From Mercenaria mercenaria (taxonomy: Eukaryota > Mollusca > Bivalvia > Venerida > Veneridae): a stretch of 64,000 bases of DNA. The DNA lies in NCBI RefSeq assembly GCF_021730395.1, contig NC_069363.1:55175001-55239000 (forward strand), written 5' to 3'. Each line of letters starts with the position of its first letter. Position 1 is the first letter of the stretch. The notes beneath the pieces were generated by a model. The model made no database searches. It had not been told where the DNA came from and saw only the letters and a program-made list of their open reading frames with translations. The translations under genes and the position numbers were made by a program. Shown here one piece after another: positions 34,376 through 47,334 of the stretch.

Positions 34376-35356
34376 TAAACTCTTTAATTTTGTTAGCCAG
34401 GCAGCCAGCCTAAGAGACCATGTAAAATATAAAACAATGTTTAAAAAGATTCAACTGAATATATGTGTTGGCACAAATCTTAACTGGTAATTCAGAGGCT
34501 TCCATGGCAAAGTGGTTAAAGTTTCTGACTTCCAGTCACTTGCCCCTCACCACTGTTGCTTTAAGGACACGTCACGCCTGAGATAGTTTAGCATTATTGC
34601 AATACACCATCGGTATTGTGTTTCCAATACATGTGCTCATTAGATAAATCCTCAATATCTATGTGGAAATAAGGGATGTGTTTTGTATGATTGCAACACT
34701 GTGAGTTGCTCGAATTAGTGACAAATGACTGAAATAATAGGAATTCGTACGTGACTTGGATAGACAAAACGACAGTGAGGTAACAATATATTCTTTTATT
34801 TTATGCTAACTAATGAAATACTGTATTCTATCAGTTAAATATTTTTATATCTCATCACTCACACTGTGAAAATATGAAATCTATATTTTCACACTGAGAG
34901 ATATAGCTCCGCCCCCTCATACATTGTGCATGAATTTTAAATTATTTGCTGAAAACAGGATGAAAATTGTAGTCGCACTTTGTTCTTTATAGTATACTTC
35001 TCGATTCAAATTATTTTACTTAATGAGAATTTCATAACGTTATGCATGAAAAAATAAAATAAAATGGAACTTTATGTTGTGTGCGTCTTTCTAACGTCAC
35101 AACAGGTCCGACGTCATGTCTGTTTACGCGTGTCTGTTTCCCGCGCTGAGATTAAAATTGTTGCAAAATGCATATTTCAGCGTAATTGAGCATAAAATAA
35201 AAAGAAAATTTGTTTGTTTTGAGTGAATATGGAATATATCTCACTGAGAAGTGAAAATTTTCTCACTTCGAATATCCTCTAAATATTGTTTTTATTCATG
35301 AGTTGTAAGCTACAATATAGAATACCCATTTTTAAGAAAATCAAACTGGAAGTTAG
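34376..35356. other. Intergenic spacer between inverted element copies
   Basis: No gene is seen. It contains local dyads such as CACACTGTGAAAATATG...ATATTTTCACACTGAG (about 34858-34900), and CACGTCACGCCTGAGATAG at about 34568 that may begin an unrecognised element. Confidence 0.4.
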
Positions 35357-36586
35357 AAACAAGAGGGCCATGAAGGCCCTGTATCGCTCACCTGACTTAT
35401 TGGCCCTTAAAATCATCAAGATTAACATTCTGACCAAGTTTCATTAAGATATGGTCATAAATGTGGCCTCTACAGTGTTAAATAGCTTTTCCCTTGATTT
35501 GACCTGGTGACCTAGTTTTTGACCCCCACATGACCCAGATTGAACTTGACCTAAAGATGATCAAGATTAACATTCTGACTAAGTTTCATGAAGATACAGT
35601 CATAAATGTGGCCTCTACAGTGTTAACAAGATTTTCCTTTTATTTGACCTAGTTTTTGACCCCGCCTGACCCAGATTCAAAGTTGACCTAAAGATCACCA
35701 AGATTAACATTCTGACTTAAGTTTCATGAAGATACAGTCATAAATGTGGCCTCTAGAGTGTTAACAAGCTTTTCCTTTGATTTGACCTAGTGACCTAGTT
35801 TTTTAACCCACCTGACCCAGATTTGAACTTGAACTATGATCATCAAGCTTAACATTCTGACCAAGTTTCATTAAGATATGATCATAAATGTGGCCTCTAC
35901 AGTGTAAACTAACTTTTCCTTAGATTCTGGTGACCTAGTTTTTGATCCTACATGACCCAAATTCAAACTGGATCTTGAGATCATCAAGATTAACATTCTG
36001 ACCAAGTTTCATGAAGATACAGTCATAAATGCGGCCTCTACAGTGTTAACAAGCTTTTCCTTTTATTTGACCTGGTGACCTAGTTTTTGACCCCGGATGA
36101 CCCAATATCAAACTCGTCCAAGGCTTTTTTGAGGGTAACATTCTGACCAAGTTTCATTAAGATTGGGCCCAAATTGTGATCTCTAGAGTGTTAACAAGCC
36201 TTTTCTTTAATTTGACCAGGTGACCTAGTTTTTGACCCCTGATGACCCAATATCAAAGTCTTCCAAGACTTTATTGAGGGTAACATTCTGACCAAGTTTC
36301 ATTAAGATTGGGGCAAATATGTGACCTCTAGAGTGTTAACAAGCTTTTCATTTGATTTAACCTGGTGACCTAGTTTTTGACCCCAGATGACCCAATATCG
36401 AACTTGTTCAAGATTTTATTGAGGGTAACATTCTGACCAAGTTTCATTAAGATTGGGCCAAAATTGTGATCTCTAGAGTGTTAACAATCAAATTGTTGAC
36501 GATGCTGCCGCCGCCAACAGACAATGGACACAGGGCGATCACAAAAGCTCACCTTGAGCACTTTGTGCTCAGGTGAGCTAAAAACA
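35357..36586 (+). mobile_element. AGGTCA-core dispersed element (TTAACACTCTAGAGG family), inverted copy
   Basis: Opens AACAAGAGGGCC-ATGAAGGCCCTGTATCGCTCACCTG. Units contain GTGGCCTCTACAGTGTTAAC and GACCTAGTGACCTAG. It ends GGGCGATCACAAAAGCTCACC and a hairpin around GAGCACTTTGTGCTC, then AGGTGAGCTAAAA. Facing the 33446-34374 copy at about 1 kb, the pair could fold on itself. Confidence 0.82.
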
Positions 36587-37122
36587 GAAAAAATTTAATT
36601 GGGTCACGAGTCATCATATACCTGTCAAAATTTGTCATTAGTTTTCACAAGCTGTCAAAATTATTTTTATCCCTCTATTTTGCAAATGCATTGTTTTTGT
36701 AAGTATCTTGGTCAGATATTGTAGTGTGTAACTTACTTTACATTCCACATTATTATTTGTGCTTAAAATTGCTTTGATTAGCTCACCAAAGTCACGTATG
36801 AATTTCTATTGTTTTAGTTTATTGTCTGTTATAAAGGTACCAAACCTCAATATTATGATATAAGAATTGTTTCTTTCTGGTAGACAAAGGAAACTATTTG
36901 GTTGAATCATAACATAACGGTTTTTGGAAAGAACTGAATATTCTTTGGTTTTTTGTTATTCACCGGAAATTCAAAAAGTGACATCACCTTAAAAAACCTG
37001 GCTTAGGGTGTAGAATCCTTTTATATGAAGACAGCATCCAGCTGGCTCATGGAAGGTAAGTAGTTCTGTCCTACATGTGCCTCTGCCTGAAACAAAGCTC
37101 AGAAGAGAATTTTCAAAAGCTG

Positions 37123-37996
37123 AAACAAGAGGGCCATGATGGCCCTATATCGCTCACCTGAGTACCAAACAAAATTTTGACTGATGAAGCCCAAAGGACA
37201 GGAACAATAAAGGGAAGAAATTAAAAATAAATCCTCAGAAAAAATATCCAAGTCCAAATGACAGGAACAACAAAGGGAAGAAATTTAACCAAAAAGAAAA
37301 AATAATTCTTACAAGGTACAGATAGTCAAAATACACCTAAACATTGGAGGTACATCAATGTCATCCGGTTTCTTTGAAATCCTTCAAGGGGTTCAAGAGT
37401 TACAGAGCGGAAGGGAAATTGCTAACCAACAGACAGACAGACAGACATCGAGGAGATAACATAATACGTCCCTTCGGGCGTATAAAAAGCAATCAAGATC
37501 TTATGGGGATACAAGTTGTGTGCAAGTTTGGTTAAAATCAAATCATAAATGAAGCTGCTATTGTGCAGACAAGGTCAAAATAGCTAATTCTGGCCCTATC
37601 AGGGGCCATAACTCAGGAACCCATAAGGGAATCTGGCCAGTGCAAGAAAGGAACCAAGATCTTGTGGTGATACAAGTTGTGTACTAGTTTGGTTAAAATC
37701 AAATTATAAATGAAGCTGCTATTGTGCAGACAAGGTCAAAATAGCTAATTTTGGCCCTTTCAGGGGCCATAACTCTGGAACCCATTATGGGATTTGGCCG
37801 GTTCAAAAAAGAAATTGAGATCTTATGGTGATACAAGTTGTGTGCAGGTTTGGTTAATATAAAATCATAAATTAAACCACTATCATGCAGACAAGAAATT
37901 GTTGACGGACGGACGCATGCACGGGAGGACAGACTGATGACGGTCGAAGGGTGATCACAAAAGCTCACCTTGTCACTATGTGACAGGTGAGCTAAA
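37123..37996 (+). mobile_element. Composite dispersed element
   Basis: Left end AACAAGAGGGCC-ATGATGGCCCTATATCGCTCACC and right end CAAAAGCTCACC-TTGTCACTATGTGACA-GGTGAGCT belong to one family. The interior starts with a piece ending CGTCCCTTCGGGCGTATAAAA (about 37465-37488), the tail of another family. Two units with AGGGGCCATAACTC and GATACAAGTTGTGTGC follow. It therefore looks like a chimera or nested copy. Confidence 0.65.
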
Positions 37997-38434
37997 AATT
38001 CTATACAACCCAAAATTGTGTAGGTGTGACACAACCCCCCAACAAAACACAAACAACTGATAGTTCAGATAGTGTGTGAAGACCTTGAGATATCTCTTTA
38101 AAAGTATTTCACTTAAAACAGACTATATTTAATAGATCCTAGAGAAGTTATGTTGTCATTTTTCTTTCACAAGTTATCAGTAGTTTTATCAACCAATTAT
38201 GTGATAAAGCATACTTTATGAATTACCATGTTTTTTCTCTGACCGATGTTTTACTGTGCTCAGATACTTGTGAAATCTTCAAGTAGTATGCAAATAAAAG
38301 TATCTTATCTTAGGCAGATGTTTCACAAAAATTTGTATAATAGATAGCACAGTATCAATATTACAGATATTTAAGGTTAGAAATTCTGAATAAAATCAGT
38401 ATTTTTATTGAAACTGTTAATTGTTTTATTCACA

Positions 38435-40064
38435 ATGGATACAAAATTCTGGCCGTACATAATCAGATGCCCAAACAGGAGGCTAAAAAAACATGTGTAA
38501 GTGCTTTTTGTATACTACTGTTATTTAATACTTCAATTGAGACAGACCCTTACCAAATTTCATTATTTATGTCTATTGTATTTAAGTCTCTTGATGTATA
38601 TAAATGACATGTGAACTTTAACATTTTTACTAAGTTATTTCATTTTTAATTAAAGCAATTCACTGGAAAAAGGATACTTAAGAGAGAATATTTTATAAAT
38701 GTTTGCACATTTAAACAAGAGTCCTGCAAAGCGGGGCAATATATGCCCGAAGGGTTATATCAGAGGAGGACAGAAGCAAAACTTAAAGAAAAAGCAATAT
38801 CAATATTTAAATTTTTTTTGGTGAGAAGTGGGGAAGCATGATGTGTGTGTGTAGTGGTGTTGACTGGATACGAAAGGGCTAGAAACTAAATGAAATTTGT
38901 TTTCAATCTTTTATAGATTTTTAAGAAGTTAATTTTTCTGAGTGCCACCTTAATCATGAGAATTTTTTTAACAATATTTTCAGTGTTTGCCTTGTTTTTG
39001 GGATGTGCCTAGTTACAGCAATGTATCTAGTGCAAACACACAATGGCTGGATTATGGACAAAATATTTCAGCTACATTCACAGCAGTGTACAGAAATACA
39101 GAACATTGTTTTTTTGAAAGTTCATAAAACAGGTAGCTCAACAGTGGCAAATATTCTGCAGAGATTTGGCTACTTCAGGAATCTAAACTTTGCACTTCCA
39201 AATAAAACTGCTGGACAGTTGCGGTATAATTATTTTGGAGGAGTTGGAGAGACTTTAAAACCTGGTGGGACGATCCCCTCAAAACCGAAGTCAAAACAGT
39301 ACAACATATTGTATAACCATGTTATCTTCAACTGGAAGCCTTTCTTGAAAATATTTCCGAAGAATACTACAGTTTACGTGACGACGCTACGGCAGCCCGT
39401 CAACCAATTCCTGTCTTCATTGTTATTCTTTTTGCATGAGGAAATTCTGGATGCAGCTAAGGAAAATATTACTTTTTACCTGAAGAACCCCGAAAAATTT
39501 GAACCAGAAGAAAGCCCGTATCTGTCATTCACAAATAATAGGCAGGCCCTTGACCTTGGACTTCCACCATCGAAAGTCAGAGACAAAACCTACATAACCA
39601 GGTATATAAATATGCTTGACAAAGTATTTGACCTTGTTTTGATAATGGAATACTTTGATGAGTCCTTGATACTGTTAAAAAGACGAATGTGTTGGAACTT
39701 TAAGGATATTCTACACATACGGAAAAACAAAGCATATCAGTCTTTTGATTTTCAACTGAGTTTTAATGATAAAACTTTACTCAAAGACTGGGCACTGGCC
39801 GATCATCTGATATATGAACATTTCTATAAAAAATTTCATATCATTTTGAAAAGGGAACCAAATGTTATGGAGGAAACACACGACTTTAAAATGATCCTCT
39901 ACAAAACACAAAGGTTTTGCAACAACAGTGGAAGTGAAACCCAGCTGGTTATACAGAAGAGCAAATGGAACGAACAGTTTAAAATTACTGCCCTTGACTG
40001 TGCCTACATGAAGTTAGGAGAACTACAGTTTTTAAATAAAATTTTGCATGATATACGTAGATAA
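38435..40064 (+). CDS. Galactose 3-O-sulfotransferase family protein (two exons)
   Basis: Type II Golgi membrane enzyme that would move sulfate from PAPS to the 3-OH of galactose on glycolipids or glycoproteins (Gal3ST family). Exon 1 is 38435-38496 (MDTKFWPYIIRCPNRRLKKH, a basic cytosolic tail) with a GTAAGT donor. Exon 2 is 38984-40064 after TTTTCAG. The junction restores VVCLVFGMCLVTAMYLV, a transmembrane anchor, in phase. Product 380 aa; family members are about 420-490. The PAPS 5'-phosphosulfate loop is FLKVHKTGSSTVANILQRF (about 64-82), and VTTLRQPVNQFLSSLLFF is the 3'-phosphate site. KTYITRYINMLDKVFDLVLI and ALDCAYMKLGELQFLNKIL fit the C-terminal part. Acceptor specificity (cerebroside or glycan) cannot be told. 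An AATAAA overlaps the stop. A 38-bp satellite begins about 500 bp downstream. Confidence 0.88.
38714..38762 (+). mobile_element. Fragment of a dispersed element in the sulfotransferase intron
   Basis: AACAAGAGTCCTGCAAAGCG followed by ATATATGCCCGAAGGG looks like the left terminus of another AACAAGAG-type family. No core or right end follows. Confidence 0.45.
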
Positions 40065-40154
40065 ATAAAAAGTTGTTTTGCTTTATTACAGATCTACTTG
40101 TTCTCAAAAAAGTATTGTCACAGTGTCGTAAAGTTTTGTTATTGTGTATGTTAC

Positions 40155-40225
40155 ATAACCCTGGACATGATTGATTCCGCCTTTGTGATCAGTGTAGATC
40201 ATGATCAGCCTTTACATAACAAAAT
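40155..40225. mobile_element. Short MITE fragment (TTAACCC family)
   Basis: TAACCCTGGACATGATTGAT, TTCCGCCTTTGTGATCAGTG and AGATCATGATCAGCC match the interior of the copies at 20846 and 61139. Confidence 0.5.
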
Positions 40226-40570
40226 CAAATAATTAACCCAATTTCACTAGTAAATTTCAGCCACATATGTAACATATGCAATAAAAAAGTTATAATGCAG
40301 GACTGGTGTCACTAAAGCCCTCATCACCTTATGGCACACAAATCCTGTGTTAGTACACCCTATGGGTCCCGCCCCTTGTCCCAAGAGCAATAATTGATGA
40401 CATTTTGAATGTCTACTGCTCAGAGACCCATTCATCAAAAAGTTAAATTTCATTTTCAGTTTAACAGTCATAAACTGTTAAACCCTTACTACACCATGGG
40501 GGCCTCATCGCTTATTCCCAATCCACCAGAGCCTTCATTTGTAGAAACCTGAAGCCCTATCATAAGGATT

Positions 40571-43500
40571 TTGCAGCCACAACGTCCATCTACACTAATA
40601 GCTTACACTGGAGGCCACAGCATCCACCTGCCCAAGTTGTTCACACTGAATGCCACAGCATCACCTGCACAAACTGTTCACACTGAAGGCCACAGTATCC
40701 ACCAGCACAAGTTGTTCCGTGCATTATTTCATCATAAGCAGGCACCTGGGTAGAACAACGGCCTTCCGTAAGCCAGCTGGATGGCTTCCTCACATGAAGA
40801 ATTCCACAGAATCAATATACACCAATAGTTCACACTGGATGCCACAGAATCAATATACACCAATAGTTTACACTGGATGCCACAGAATCAGTATACACCA
40901 ATAGTTCACACTGGATGCCACAGAATCAATATACACCAATAGTTCATGCTGGATGCCACAGAATTAATACACACCAATAGTTTACACTGGATGCCACAGA
41001 ATTAATATACACCAATAGGTCAAACTGGATGCCACATAATCAATATACGCCAATAGTTAACACTGGATACAACAGAATTAATATATACATATAGGTCAAA
41101 CTGGATGCAACAGAATCAATATATATACCAATAGGTCACACCGGATGCCACAGAATCAATATACACCAATAGTTCACACTGGATGCCACAGAATCAATAT
41201 ATACCAATAGTTCACACTGGATGCCACAGAATCAATATACACCAATAGGTCACACTGGATGCCACAGAATCAAAATACACAAATAGTTCACACTGGATGC
41301 CACAGAATCAACATACACCAATAGTTCACACTGGATGCCACAGAATCAATGTCACGGAATTAATATACACCAATAGTTCACTCTGGATGCCACAGAATCA
41401 ACACACACCAATAGTTCACACTGGATGCCACAGAATCAATATACACAAATAGTTTACACTGGATGCCACAGAATCAGTATACACCAATAGGTCACACTGG
41501 ATGCCACAGAATCAACATACACAAATAGTTCACACTGGATGCCACAGAATCAACATACACCAATAGTTCATACTGGATGCCACAGAATCAATATACACCA
41601 ATAGGTCACACTGGATGCCACAGAATCAATATGCACCAATAGTTCACACTGGATGCCACAGAATCAATATACACCAATAGTTCACACTGGATGCCACAGA
41701 ATCAACATACACCAATAATTCACACTGGATGCCACAGAATCAATGCCACAGAATTAATATACACCAATAGTTCACTCTGGATGCCACAGAATCAACACAC
41801 ACCAATAGTTCACACTGGATGCCACAGAATCAATATACACAAATAGTTAACACTGGATGCCACACAATCAGTATACACCAATAGGTCACACTGGATGCCA
41901 CAGAATCAATATACACCAATAGTTCACACTTGATGCCACAGAATCAATATACACCAATAGGTCACAACTGATGCCACAGAATCAATATATACCAATAGGT
42001 CACACTGGATGCCACAGAATCAATATACACCAATAGGTCACACTGGATGCCACAGAATCAACATACACTAATAGTTCAAACTGGATGCCACAGAATTAAT
42101 ATACACCAATAGTTCACACTGGATGCCACAGAATAAACATACACCAATAGTTCACACTGGACACCACAGAATCAATATATACCAATAGGTCACACTGGAT
42201 GCCACAGAATCAATATACACCAATAGTTCACACTGGATGCCACAGAATCAACATACACCTATAGTTCACACTGGATGCCACAGAATCAACATACACCAAT
42301 AGTAAACACTGGATGCCACAGAATCAATACATACCAATAGGTCACACTGGATGCCACAGAATCAATATACACCAATAGTTCACACTTGATGCCACAGAAT
42401 CAATATACACCAATAGGTCACACTGGATGCCACAGTATCAATATATACCAATAGGTCACACTGGATGCCACATAATCAACATACACTAATAGTTCACACT
42501 GGATGCCACAGAATCAACATATACCAATAGTTCACACTGGATGCCACACATTCAATATACACCAATAGTTCACACTGGATGTCACAGAATCAATATACAC
42601 AAATAGTTCACACTGGATGCCACAGAATCAATATACACCAATAGTTTACACTGGATGCCACAGAATTAACATACACCAATAGGTCAAACTGAATGCCACA
42701 TAATCAATATACACCAATAGGTCACACCGGATGCCACAGAATCAAGATGTCACATAATCAATATACACCAATAGGTAACACTGGATGCCACAGAATCAAT
42801 ATGCACCAATAGTTCACACTGGATGCCACAGAATCAATATACACCAATAGGTAACACTGGATGCCACAGAATCAATATACACCAATAGTTCACACTTGAT
42901 GCCACAGAATCAATATACACCAATAGTTTACACTGGATGCCACAGAATCAATATATATCAATAGTTTACACTGGATGCTACAGAATTAATATACACCAAT
43001 AGTTCACACTGGATGCCACAGAATCAATATATACCAATAGGTCACACTGGATGCCACAGAATCAATATACACCAATAGTTAACACTGGATGTCACAGAAT
43101 CAATATACACCAATAGTTCACACTGGATGCCACAGAATCAATATACACTAATAGTTTACACTGGATGCCACAGAATCAATATACACCAATAGTTTACACT
43201 GGATGCCACAGAATCAACATACACCAATAGTTCATACTGGATGCCACAGAATCAACATGCACCAATAGTTCACACTGGATGCCACAGAATCAACATACAC
43301 CAATAGTTCACACTGGATGCCACAGAATCAACATACACCAATAGTTCACACTGGATGCCACAGAATCAATATACACCAATAGTTTACACTGGATGCCACA
43401 GAATCAATATACACAAATAGTTTACACTTGATGCCACATAATCAATATACACCAATAGGTCACACTCGATGCCACAGAATCAATATACACCAATAGTTCA

Positions 43501-44100
43501 CACTGGATGCCACAGAATCAAGATACACTAATAGTTCACATTGGATGCCACAGAATCAACATACACCAATAGTTTACACTGGATGCCACAGAATCAATAT
43601 ACACCAATAGTTCACACTGGATGCCACAGAATAAATATACACCAATAGGTCACACTGGATGCCACAGAATCAACATACACCAATAGTTCACACTGGATGC
43701 CACAGAATCAATATACACCAATAGTTTACACTGGATGTCACAGAATCAATATACACCAATAGTTCACACTGGATGCCACAGAATCAATATACACCAATAG
43801 GTCACACTGGATGCCACAGAATCCACCCAGACCAATAGTTCACACTGGATGCCACAGAATCCACCCAGACCAATAGTTCACACTGGATGCCACAGAATCC
43901 ACCCAGACCAATAGTTCACACTGGATGCCACAGAATCCACCCAGACCAATAGTTCACACTGGATGCCACAGAATCCATCCAGACCAATAGTTCACACTGG
44001 ATGCCACAGAATCAAAATTTACCATTAGGGTCACACTGGATGCAGAATCAATATACACCAATAGGTCACACTAGATGCCACAGCATCCACCTAGATCAAT
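40571..44100. repeat. 38-bp satellite, main block
   Basis: Units of 38 bp with the consensus halves CCACAGAATCAATATACACC and AATAGTTCACACTGGATG, roughly 85-90 copies. The left edge (40571-40790) has diverged proto-units (CACAGCATCCACCTG...). A 14-bp partial unit recurs about 394 bp apart (near 41345 and 41740) with the same neighbours, showing a ten-unit segmental duplication. A homogenised sub-block with CCACCCAGACC lies at about 43820-43990. Confidence 0.95.
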
Positions 44101-44207
44101 AGCTCAAACTTCATGCCTAGGCATCCACTTATACCTGTATTTTACACTAAACGTCACAGCATCCTCATAAACCAATTGCTCAAACTTGATGTCACGTCAT
44201 CCACCTG

Positions 44208-44660
44208 TATCAATAGCTCACACAGGGAACTATAGGATCAACCTACATCAATAACTCAATCAGGACACTACAGGATCAACCTACATCAATAACTCAATCA
44301 GGACACTACAGGATCAACCTACATCAATAACTCAATCAGGACACTACAGGATCAACCTACATCAATAGCTCAATCTGGACACTACAGGATCAACCTACAT
44401 CAATAACTCAATCAGGACACTACAGGATCAACCTACATCAATAGCTCAATCTGGACACTACAGGATCATACTACATCAATAGCTCAATCTGGACACTACA
44501 GGATCAACCTACATCAATAACTCAATCAGGACACTACAGGATCAACCTACATCAATAACTCAATCAGGACACTACAGGATCAACCTACATCAATAGCTCA
44601 ATCTGGACACTACAGGATCAACCTACATCAATAGCTCAATCAGGACACCATAGGATTCAT
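44208..44660. repeat. 38-bp satellite, second subfamily
   Basis: About eleven 38-bp units: ACAGGATCAACCTACATCAA then TAACTCAATCAGGACACT. Same length and register as the block to the left, with which it aligns (GGATCAA/GAATCAA, CATCAATA/CACCAATA), so both derive from one ancestor. Confidence 0.93.
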
Positions 44661-44695
44661 CAACATCACACTTTGGATGCCATCGAATCTACCTA

Positions 44696-46125
44696 ACAAT
44701 AGGGCCAAGATGGCCCTAGGTCACTCACCTGTGTAAACACACCATAACAGTGTAAACATGTTTTACCTAGTGATTACATGGAGACAAATACTCTGACCAA
44801 TTTTCATTAAGATTGGACCAAGAAACGTGGCATCTTGGGTGTAAACAAGCATTTTCTTTGATTTGACCTAGTGACCTTTTTTTTTTTACCCCACATGACC
44901 CAGATTGGAACTTGTCCAAGACTTCATGATAACAAACATTCTGACCAAAATTTATGAAGATAGACTCAAAAATGTGCACCCTATGGTGTAAACAAGCTTA
45001 TTCTTTGATTTGACCTGGTGACCTAGTTTTTGACCCCACATGACCCAGATAAAAATTCATACGATATTTCATGCAGACAAACATTCTGACCAAGTTTCAT
45101 GCACATCAAATGAACAAGAGTGTTAACACACTTTTCCTTTCATTTGACTGGGTAACCTAGTTTTTGATCCAATATGACCCAGTTTCAAACTTGGCCTAGG
45201 AACCATCAAGATAAACATTCTGACCAAATTTCATGCAGATAGGGTCATAAATGTGGCCTGAAGAGTGTTAACAAGCTTTTCCTTTGATTTGACCTGATGA
45301 CCTAGTTTCTGACCCCATATGACCCAGTTTCAAACTCGGCCTAGAAATCATCAAGATAAACATTCTGACCAAGTTTCATGCAGATAGGATCATAAATGGG
45401 GCTTCTAGGTTGTTAACAAGCTTTTCCTTGGATTTAACCTGATGACCTAGTTTATGACCCGACATGACCCAGTTTCGATCCAGGCCTAGAGATCATCAAG
45501 GTAATCATTCTGTGCAAGTTTGTATCAAATCAAAGCATAAATGAAACCTCTATATGGCTGAAAAGGCCAAAATAGAAAATTGTGCCCCTTTCAGGGGCAG
45601 TAACTCTAGAACCCATGACGGAATCTAGCCGGTGTTCGAAAGGAACCGAGATCTTACTGTGACTTAAGTTGTGTGTAAGTGTGGTTAAAATCAAATATAA
45701 AATGTCACTTCTATCGTGTTCACAAGGCAAAAATTACCAAATTTTGGCTCTTTTAAGGGTCAATAAGGGGCCGTAACTCATGAACCTAGGATTGGATCTG
45801 ACAGATTCATCATGGAATCCAAGCTTTATTGTTGTTGAAGACATTTTGCAAGTTTGTATCAAATCAAACCATAAATGAAAAGTCTCAATATGGCTGCAAA
45901 AGCCAAAATAGCAAATTTTGGCCCTTTAAGGGGCCACAACTCTGGAACCCATGATGGGATCTGGCCAGTTTTCGAAAGGAACCGTGATATTATGCCCATA
46001 CAAGTTGTGTGCAAGTTTGATTAAAGTTGATTGCAAAATGTGGTCTCTATCCTGTTCACAAGAAAATTGTGAACGGACGGACTAAGGGCGATCACAAAAG
46101 CCTGTGACAGGTGAGCTAAAAACAG
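44696..46125 (+). mobile_element. AGGTCA-core dispersed element next to the 38-bp satellite
   Basis: Left end AACAATAGGGCC-AAGATGGCCCTAGGTCACTCACC. Core units contain GACCTGGTGACCTAG and CTGACCAAGTTTCATG, then units with AGGGGCCACAACTC and ATACAAGTTGTGTGC. Right end GTGAACGGACGGACTAAGGG, CGATCACAAAAGC and GTGACAGGTGAGCTAAAA. It joins two core types seen separately elsewhere. Confidence 0.78.
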
Positions 46126-46421
46126 CTTAATCTTGGCGCAATAGGATCCACTATTCTTACAGCAAATACTGAACTATGAGCTTATTTGATCTAAAAACTA
46201 GAACTATCTGAAGAATGAAGGTCTGCATAAATCATGATTAACAAAGTCCCTTGATAATCTTTTTTTCAACCGCTTCATTAAATAGGGGTGTTTACATGTG
46301 CATGGTTATAAAAACTTTAATACTACATGTAATCAACATTTTATTCTTCACGTAAATATATATAATGATGGCATGATAAGGAAATATTTAAATTAAATTT
46401 TATTCAATTTATAAAAAATTA

Positions 46422-47334
46422 CCGTATTTTAGTGTGTATAGGTCGCACTTTTTCTACCCATTTTGCTGCCTGAAAAAGTTCCTGCGACCTATACGACAGA
46501 ACATTGCCAGCAGTTTTTTTTTCGGGCCAATATTCTGACCGTAGCTCTCGCAAAATTACGTGCATCTGTTACGAACGAACAAAATGGATAAAAAAATATC
46601 AATATCGGCGGCTTTTCAACCAATAGCGGTTACTTTCAATAAAATATATCGTAAATAACCCATACAGACTATTAAAATTACGAATGACTTTAATTCAAAG
46701 ATGTTTTTGCAGTCTGAATTACGTTTGTTTCTACTTTCGTTTTACTGGACGCCATTGACATGTACTCCGGGTTGGATAAAATCCGGACAGATCCGTCCTC
46801 CATTCCAAACATTGTTTATACTAATTCTTAGTGTATTAAAAAGCTTGAATGATTATTTTTTACTTTTGATTTTTAAATAAAAGAAAAAAATCCAAAAAGA
46901 GATATTTTGTTAATCTTTTTACTCAGAATCAAAAGAACGCGGTTAATTACATGACACGGAAAGGTGTTATAATTGCTGTGCAAACAATTCACACTTAAAC
47001 TTGCATGATAAGAGACGTCTGCTGCCAATTAGTGTCAAAAAGCCGCTTTTCTTTGATGTAGTCTGTTACCGATACTACTGTTGGTACGAAACGGTTGGGA
47101 ACGAAAATAACACAGTCCGATTTCCACCAATCAGGTTCTGATAATAATTCAGTCCGCGGCATCAATATGGCCGCCGCCATAACTTTTTTGCCGGTAAATA
47201 TTAAATATTGCTGGGGAAAAAATCCGAAATTTAACTGCGACTAATACGCTAGAAGTTAAATTTTCCGACCATTTCCAGAGCAAAAATTAGATGCGGACTG
47301 TACATTACCGCGACCTATACACACCAAAATACGG
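46422..47334. mobile_element. 913-bp TA-flanked DNA element (MITE or decayed transposon)
   Basis: Inverted ends CCGTATTTTAGTGTGTATAG and CTATACACACCAAAATACGG are each followed by GGTCGC-type sequence. A TA dinucleotide is duplicated outside (46420-46421 and 47335-47336), as for Tc1/mariner/pogo-like elements. The interior holds short frames (minus strand 46995-47180, MAAAILMPRTELLSEPDWW) that I cannot assign to a transposase. Confidence 0.82.

Noticed and set aside
39003-40064. Single-exon model for the sulfotransferase starting at 39003
   Set aside because: It would cut the membrane anchor; the two-exon model restores the anchor and tail with agreeing phases.
46995-47180. Transposase fragment inside the TA-flanked element
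   Set aside because: No DDE-type motif or recognisable domain in the short frame; not enough to call.
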